From positions 1 to 6,891 of the forward strand of contig JAEZSU010000254.1 in the NCBI GenBank assembly GCA_023421635.1: a stretch of DNA of 6,891 nt. The letters are read 5' to 3'. The stretch's first letter is position 1. Each line of letters begins with the position of its first letter. The stretch comes from Actinomycetes bacterium. GTDB lineage: Bacteria > Actinomycetota > Actinomycetes > Actinomycetales > Microbacteriaceae. Both the position numbers and the translations under genes were made by a program. The notes beneath the pieces are model-generated. The model was not told the origin of the DNA. It made no database searches and worked only from the letters and a program-made list of their open reading frames with translations. This document shows, one piece after another, positions 3,895-6,891 of this stretch.

Positions 3895-6653
3895 GGTTCG
3901 AGGTCAACGGGACGCCGGTCGACGCGGAGCCGGCCGCCGGACAGTGCCTGCGCACGCTCCTGCGCGAGCAGGGCCACACCGAGGTGAAGAAGGGCTGCGA
4001 CGCCGGCGACTGCGGCGCGTGCAGCGTGCTCGTCGACGGCACGCCCGTGCACTCCTGCATCATCCCCGCCGTACGCGTCGAAGGCCGCGCCGTCACCACG
4101 GCCGCCGGACTCGCACCGGGCGACGACCTGCATCCGGTGCAGGAGGCGCTCATCGAGCACTTCGGGTTCCAGTGCGGGTTCTGTACGCCGGGCATGAGCG
4201 TCACCGCATCCACCCTCTCCGCCAACGACCTCGACGACCTCGACCGGCGGATGAAGGGCAACCTCTGCCGCTGCACCGGGTACCGCCCCATCAAGGACGC
4301 CATCCGCGAGTCCGTGCTCGGGCCGATCCGCGAGACCGGACCGGGGTGCGGGAACGGGTCCGGATGCGGCACCGGCCACGGTGTCGGCGCATCGGTGCGA
4401 CCCGAGGCGGGGCGCCGGATCGTGCAGGGCACGGAGCCGTACACGTTCGACGGCGGCACCGACGACGACCAGCCCTGGTCCGGGACCGCGCTCACGCTCA
4501 GGGTGGTGGCGCGCCCGCACGCGCACGCCCGCATCCGCGCCATCGACACCTCCGAAGCCCTTGCCGTGCCCGGCGTCGTCGCCGTCCTGACGCACGAGGA
4601 CGCCCCGCGCACCCGGTTCTCCACAGGCCGGCACGAGCACCGGGAGGACGACGCCGACGACACGCGCGTCCTCGACGACACCGTGCGGTTCATCGGGCAG
4701 CGGGTCGCAGCGGTCGTCGCCGAGACGGCGGCGGCGGCGGATGCGGCCTGCCGCCTCGTCCGCGTCGACTACGAGGTGCTGCCCGCGGTGTTCGATCCGG
4801 AGGAAGCACGCAGCGGCGGGGCACCCGTCATCCACCCCGGTCGCACGCCGGAGGACCGGGTCGACGACGCCGAACGCAACGTCCTGCTGTCGTTCCAGGA
4901 GGCCCACGGCGACGACGTCGAAGCGGCGCTCGCACAGAGCGCCGTGACCGTCGGCGGCACCTGGCAGACCTCGCGGGTGACGCACGCCCAGCTCGAGACG
5001 CACGGGTCGATCGGATGGCTCGACGACGACGGCCGGCTCGTCATCCGCTCCTCGACGCAGGTGCCGTTCCTCACCCGCGACGAGCTGTGCCGTGTCTTCG
5101 ACCTCGACCGCTCCCGGGTGCGGGTGTACGCCGCCCGGGTCGGCGGCGGGTTCGGCGGTAAGCAGGAGATCTTCACCGAGGACCTCGTGACGCTCGCGGT
5201 CCTGCGCACCGGACGCCCCGTCGCGTACGAGTTCTCACGCACCGACCAGTTCCAGCGCGCCGCGCTCCGGCATCCGATGCGCGTGTCGGTCCGGCTCGGG
5301 GCGGACACCGACGGGCTGCTCACCGCGATGGCCGTCGACGTGCTGAGCGACGCCGGCGCGTACGGCAACCACTCCCGAGGCGTGCTCTTCCACGCGGTGT
5401 CCGAATCCACGCACATCTACCACGTGCCGAACCGCCGGATCGACGCGGAGGCCGTCTACACGAACAACGTGCCCTCGGGAGCGTTCCGCGGGTACGGCCT
5501 CGGCCAAGTCATGCTCGGTGTGGAATCCGCGATGGACATGCTGTCCGAGCGACTCGGGATCGACCCGTTCGAACTGCGCCGGCGGAACGCCGCGCGTCCG
5601 GAGCACGGCGACCTCGGCAACGGGCTGGTCTGGGGCAGCCACGGCCTGGACGAGTGCCTCGACCTCGCCCGCGACGCGCTCGCGCGCGGCAACGGCGAGA
5701 CCGCGCCCGAGGGGTGGCTGGTCGGGGAGGGGATGGCGGCGGCGATGATCGCCACCATCGCACCGTTCGGCCACGTGTCCCGGACCCATGCGACGCTCCG
5801 CGCCGACGGTACCTACCTGCTGCAGGCCGGCACCGCGGAGTTCGGCAACGGCACCTCGACCGTGCTGCGCCAGATCGGCGCGACGGTGTTCGGCGTCGGG
5901 TTCGACCGGCTGCAGCTCTGGCACGCGGACACCGATGCGGTCGCCCACGACACCGGCGCATTCGCATCGACGGGCATCACCGTCGCCGGGAAGGCGTTGT
6001 ATGCCGCGTGCAGCATGTTGGCGTCCCGGATGCGGCGGATCGCCGCGGAACTCACCGGCACCGCACCGGACGACGCGCAGGTCACGGCGGACGGCGTCGT
6101 CACCCCCGCCAGGACGGTCTCCTTCGCGGAGGTCGTCGCAGCGGCACCGGAGGCCGAGCTCGGCCCGGAGGGGCTCACCGCCGACGGCAGCGAGCTCGGC
6201 GACATCCGCTCACTCGCGTTCAACGTGCACGCGGCGCGCGTCGCGGTGGATCCGGACACCGGCACCGTCCGCATCCTCCAGTCCGTCCAGTCCGCGGACG
6301 CCGGCGTGGTCATGAACCCGGCGCAGGCGCGCGGGCAGGTCGAGGGCGGCGCCGCGCAGGGGATCGGCAGCGCGCTGTACGAAGAGGTGATGACGGACGG
6401 GGCGGGCAAGGTCACCACGCCGGTGTTCCGCACGTACCGGGTACCGCAGTTCGCCGACATCCCCACGACGGAGGTGTACTTCGCCTCGACCGAGGATGCG
6501 GTCGGGCCCTTCGGCGCGAAGCCGATGAGCGAGAGCCCCTACAACCCCGTGGCGCCCGCGATCGGCAACGCGATCGCCCGCGCGCTGGGCGTGCGGCCGT
6601 TCGAGCAGCCGTTCAGCCGTGACCGCGTGTGGCGTCTCGCGCAGCAGCGCTGA
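3891..6653 (+). CDS. Fused 2Fe-2S and molybdopterin-binding subunit of a xanthine dehydrogenase-family hydroxylase
   Basis: This 920-residue protein joins two chains that are usually separate in bacteria. Residues 1-142 form the Fe-S subunit: C36, C41, C44 and C56 bind a ferredoxin-type 2Fe-2S cluster, and C95, C98, C126 and C128 (CGFC...CRC) the second one. A Gly-rich linker (150-166) adds C153 and C159. From about 172 comes the a/b hammerhead domain, then the two Mo-cofactor domains: STQ with Q390, VGGGFGGKQE (417-426), AFRGYGLGQ (531-539), AGTAEFGNG (646-654), GQVEGGAAQGIGSALYEE (815-832) and GAKPMSESP (875-883). E881 aligns with the catalytic Glu of bovine xanthine oxidase (E1261), R533 with R880 and Q390 with Q767, but Q425 stands where that enzyme has Glu802. 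The domain order resembles E. coli XdhD, which also pairs with a separate FAD protein. The reaction is hydroxylation of a heterocycle or aldehyde with water as oxygen source; xanthine or hypoxanthine is possible but unproved. The start is GTG 3891, overlapping the FAD gene by 4 bases. Confidence 0.9.
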   Translation: MRFEVNGTPVDAEPAAGQCLRTLLREQGHTEVKKGCDAGDCGACSVLVDGTPVHSCIIPAVRVEGRAVTTAAGLAPGDDLHPVQEALIEHFGFQCGFCTPGMSVTASTLSANDLDDLDRRMKGNLCRCTGYRPIKDAIRESVLGPIRETGPGCGNGSGCGTGHGVGASVRPEAGRRIVQGTEPYTFDGGTDDDQPWSGTALTLRVVARPHAHARIRAIDTSEALAVPGVVAVLTHEDAPRTRFSTGRHEHREDDADDTRVLDDTVRFIGQRVAAVVAETAAAADAACRLVRVDYEVLPAVFDPEEARSGGAPVIHPGRTPEDRVDDAERNVLLSFQEAHGDDVEAALAQSAVTVGGTWQTSRVTHAQLETHGSIGWLDDDGRLVIRSSTQVPFLTRDELCRVFDLDRSRVRVYAARVGGGFGGKQEIFTEDLVTLAVLRTGRPVAYEFSRTDQFQRAALRHPMRVSVRLGADTDGLLTAMAVDVLSDAGAYGNHSRGVLFHAVSESTHIYHVPNRRIDAEAVYTNNVPSGAFRGYGLGQVMLGVESAMDMLSERLGIDPFELRRRNAARPEHGDLGNGLVWGSHGLDECLDLARDALARGNGETAPEGWLVGEGMAAAMIATIAPFGHVSRTHATLRADGTYLLQAGTAEFGNGTSTVLRQIGATVFGVGFDRLQLWHADTDAVAHDTGAFASTGITVAGKALYAACSMLASRMRRIAAELTGTAPDDAQVTADGVVTPARTVSFAEVVAAAPEAELGPEGLTADGSELGDIRSLAFNVHAARVAVDPDTGTVRILQSVQSADAGVVMNPAQARGQVEGGAAQGIGSALYEEVMTDGAGKVTTPVFRTYRVPQFADIPTTEVYFASTEDAVGPFGAKPMSESPYNPVAPAIGNAIARALGVRPFEQPFSRDRVWRLAQQR

Positions 6654-6673
6654 CCCACCGTTCACCCGTCACG
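6652..6673. repeat. Partial copy (left arm only) of palindromic repeat family 2
   Basis: These 22 bases match 6821-6842, the flank and left arm of family 2 copy B, with one mismatch (GACCCACCGTTCA then C or T). Similarity stops after CCGTCACG and no right arm follows. The fragment starts inside the TGA stop codon of the catalytic gene. Confidence 0.65.
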
Positions 6674-6713
6674 ACCGCGTGTGTCGGCGCGCGCGTGTCA
6701 GCACTACCCTCCC

Positions 6714-6774
6714 GTTCATCCGTCACGAATACGGCGTCCGCATCGCACACACCCCGCATTCGCGACGGGTGAAC
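6714..6774. repeat. 61-bp palindromic repeat, family 2 copy A
   Basis: The left arm starts GTTCATCCGTCACGAAT and the right arm ends ATTCGCGACGGGTGAAC, which is nearly its reverse complement. The unit is 61 bases long and 56 of 61 bases match copy B. It lies 60 bases after the stop codon of the catalytic gene. Pairing decays toward the middle, with an A:C and a C:C mismatch. It is unrelated in sequence to the CCGATCGG palindromes but sits in the same kind of place, downstream of a gene. Confidence 0.85.
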
Positions 6775-6828
6775 CTGGGGATCCGCGGCGGCGGTGCGGC
6801 GGGGGCGGCGCGACGGGTGCGACCCACC

Positions 6829-6889
6829 GTTCATCCGTCACGGATGTGGGGTCCGCACCGCACACACCCCGCATTCGCGACGGGTGAAC
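6829..6889. repeat. 61-bp palindromic repeat, family 2 copy B
   Basis: This is the second copy of the 6714-6774 element, 115 bases further on and in the same orientation. Apart from one A:C pair, the imperfect pairs in the outer 25 bases of its stem are G-T pairs that would be G-U in plus-strand RNA, so it would fold better in a transcript running out of the dehydrogenase operon than in the opposite one. No gene is visible in 6654-6891. Confidence 0.85.
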
Positions 6890-6891
6890 CC

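Noticed and set aside
3801..5003. 400-codon minus-strand open frame opposite the fused hydroxylase
   Set aside because: It mirrors the catalytic gene frame and has no family features; the plus strand shows all eight cluster cysteines in this region.
6654..6891. Small gene or tRNA in the right-hand gap
   Set aside because: The open frames there are built from the palindromic repeats, have no ribosome binding site, and no tRNA-like cloverleaf was seen.

Overview
This 6.9 kb window is very GC-rich (roughly 70-75% by eye). It reads as chromosomal DNA of a high-GC actinobacterium. The composition, the G/C-ending codons, the possible leaderless start and the many GGATGC/GCATCC hexamers together suggest a member of the Microbacteriaceae, but that placement is inference. 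The window holds five convincing genes, all tied to molybdenum hydroxylase function or nucleoside breakdown, with several families of short intergenic repeats between them.

Positions 1-137 carry no gene, only a short G-rich tandem repeat. At 138-704 (minus strand) lies a MobA/MocA-type nucleotidyltransferase that probably matures the molybdenum cofactor. It diverges from an XdhC/CoxI-family maturation factor at 755-1831 (plus). The gap is only 50 bp, with a possible promoter facing each way. After a 66-bp palindrome comes a monocistronic-looking nucleoside phosphorylase of the uridine phosphorylase/PNP superfamily (2082-2849), with a strong Shine-Dalgarno. A second copy of the same palindrome follows it. 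An operon then starts at 3076 with the FAD subunit of a xanthine dehydrogenase-family enzyme (3076-3894). This overlaps by 4 bp a 920-residue polypeptide (3891-6653) that fuses the 2Fe-2S subunit to the molybdopterin-binding catalytic subunit. The last 240 bp hold two copies and one fragment of a second, unrelated palindromic repeat family.

The logical pathway is as follows. The phosphorylase releases a free base from a nucleoside, and the FAD/Fe-S/Mo enzyme hydroxylates a heterocycle or aldehyde, possibly a purine base. The MocA-like and XdhC-like proteins prepare and deliver the modified Mo cofactor. The substrate is not settled. The residue aligned with bovine xanthine oxidase Glu802 is Gln here, and the phosphorylase lacks the Gln/Arg pair that recognises uracil in E. 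coli Udp.

I do not see a clearly new biological system. The observations most worth a second look are the Fe-S/Mo fusion with its Gly/Cys-rich linker, the unusual substrate-pocket residues in both enzymes, the two palindrome families placed just after stop codons, and the strong excess of GGATGC/GCATCC.
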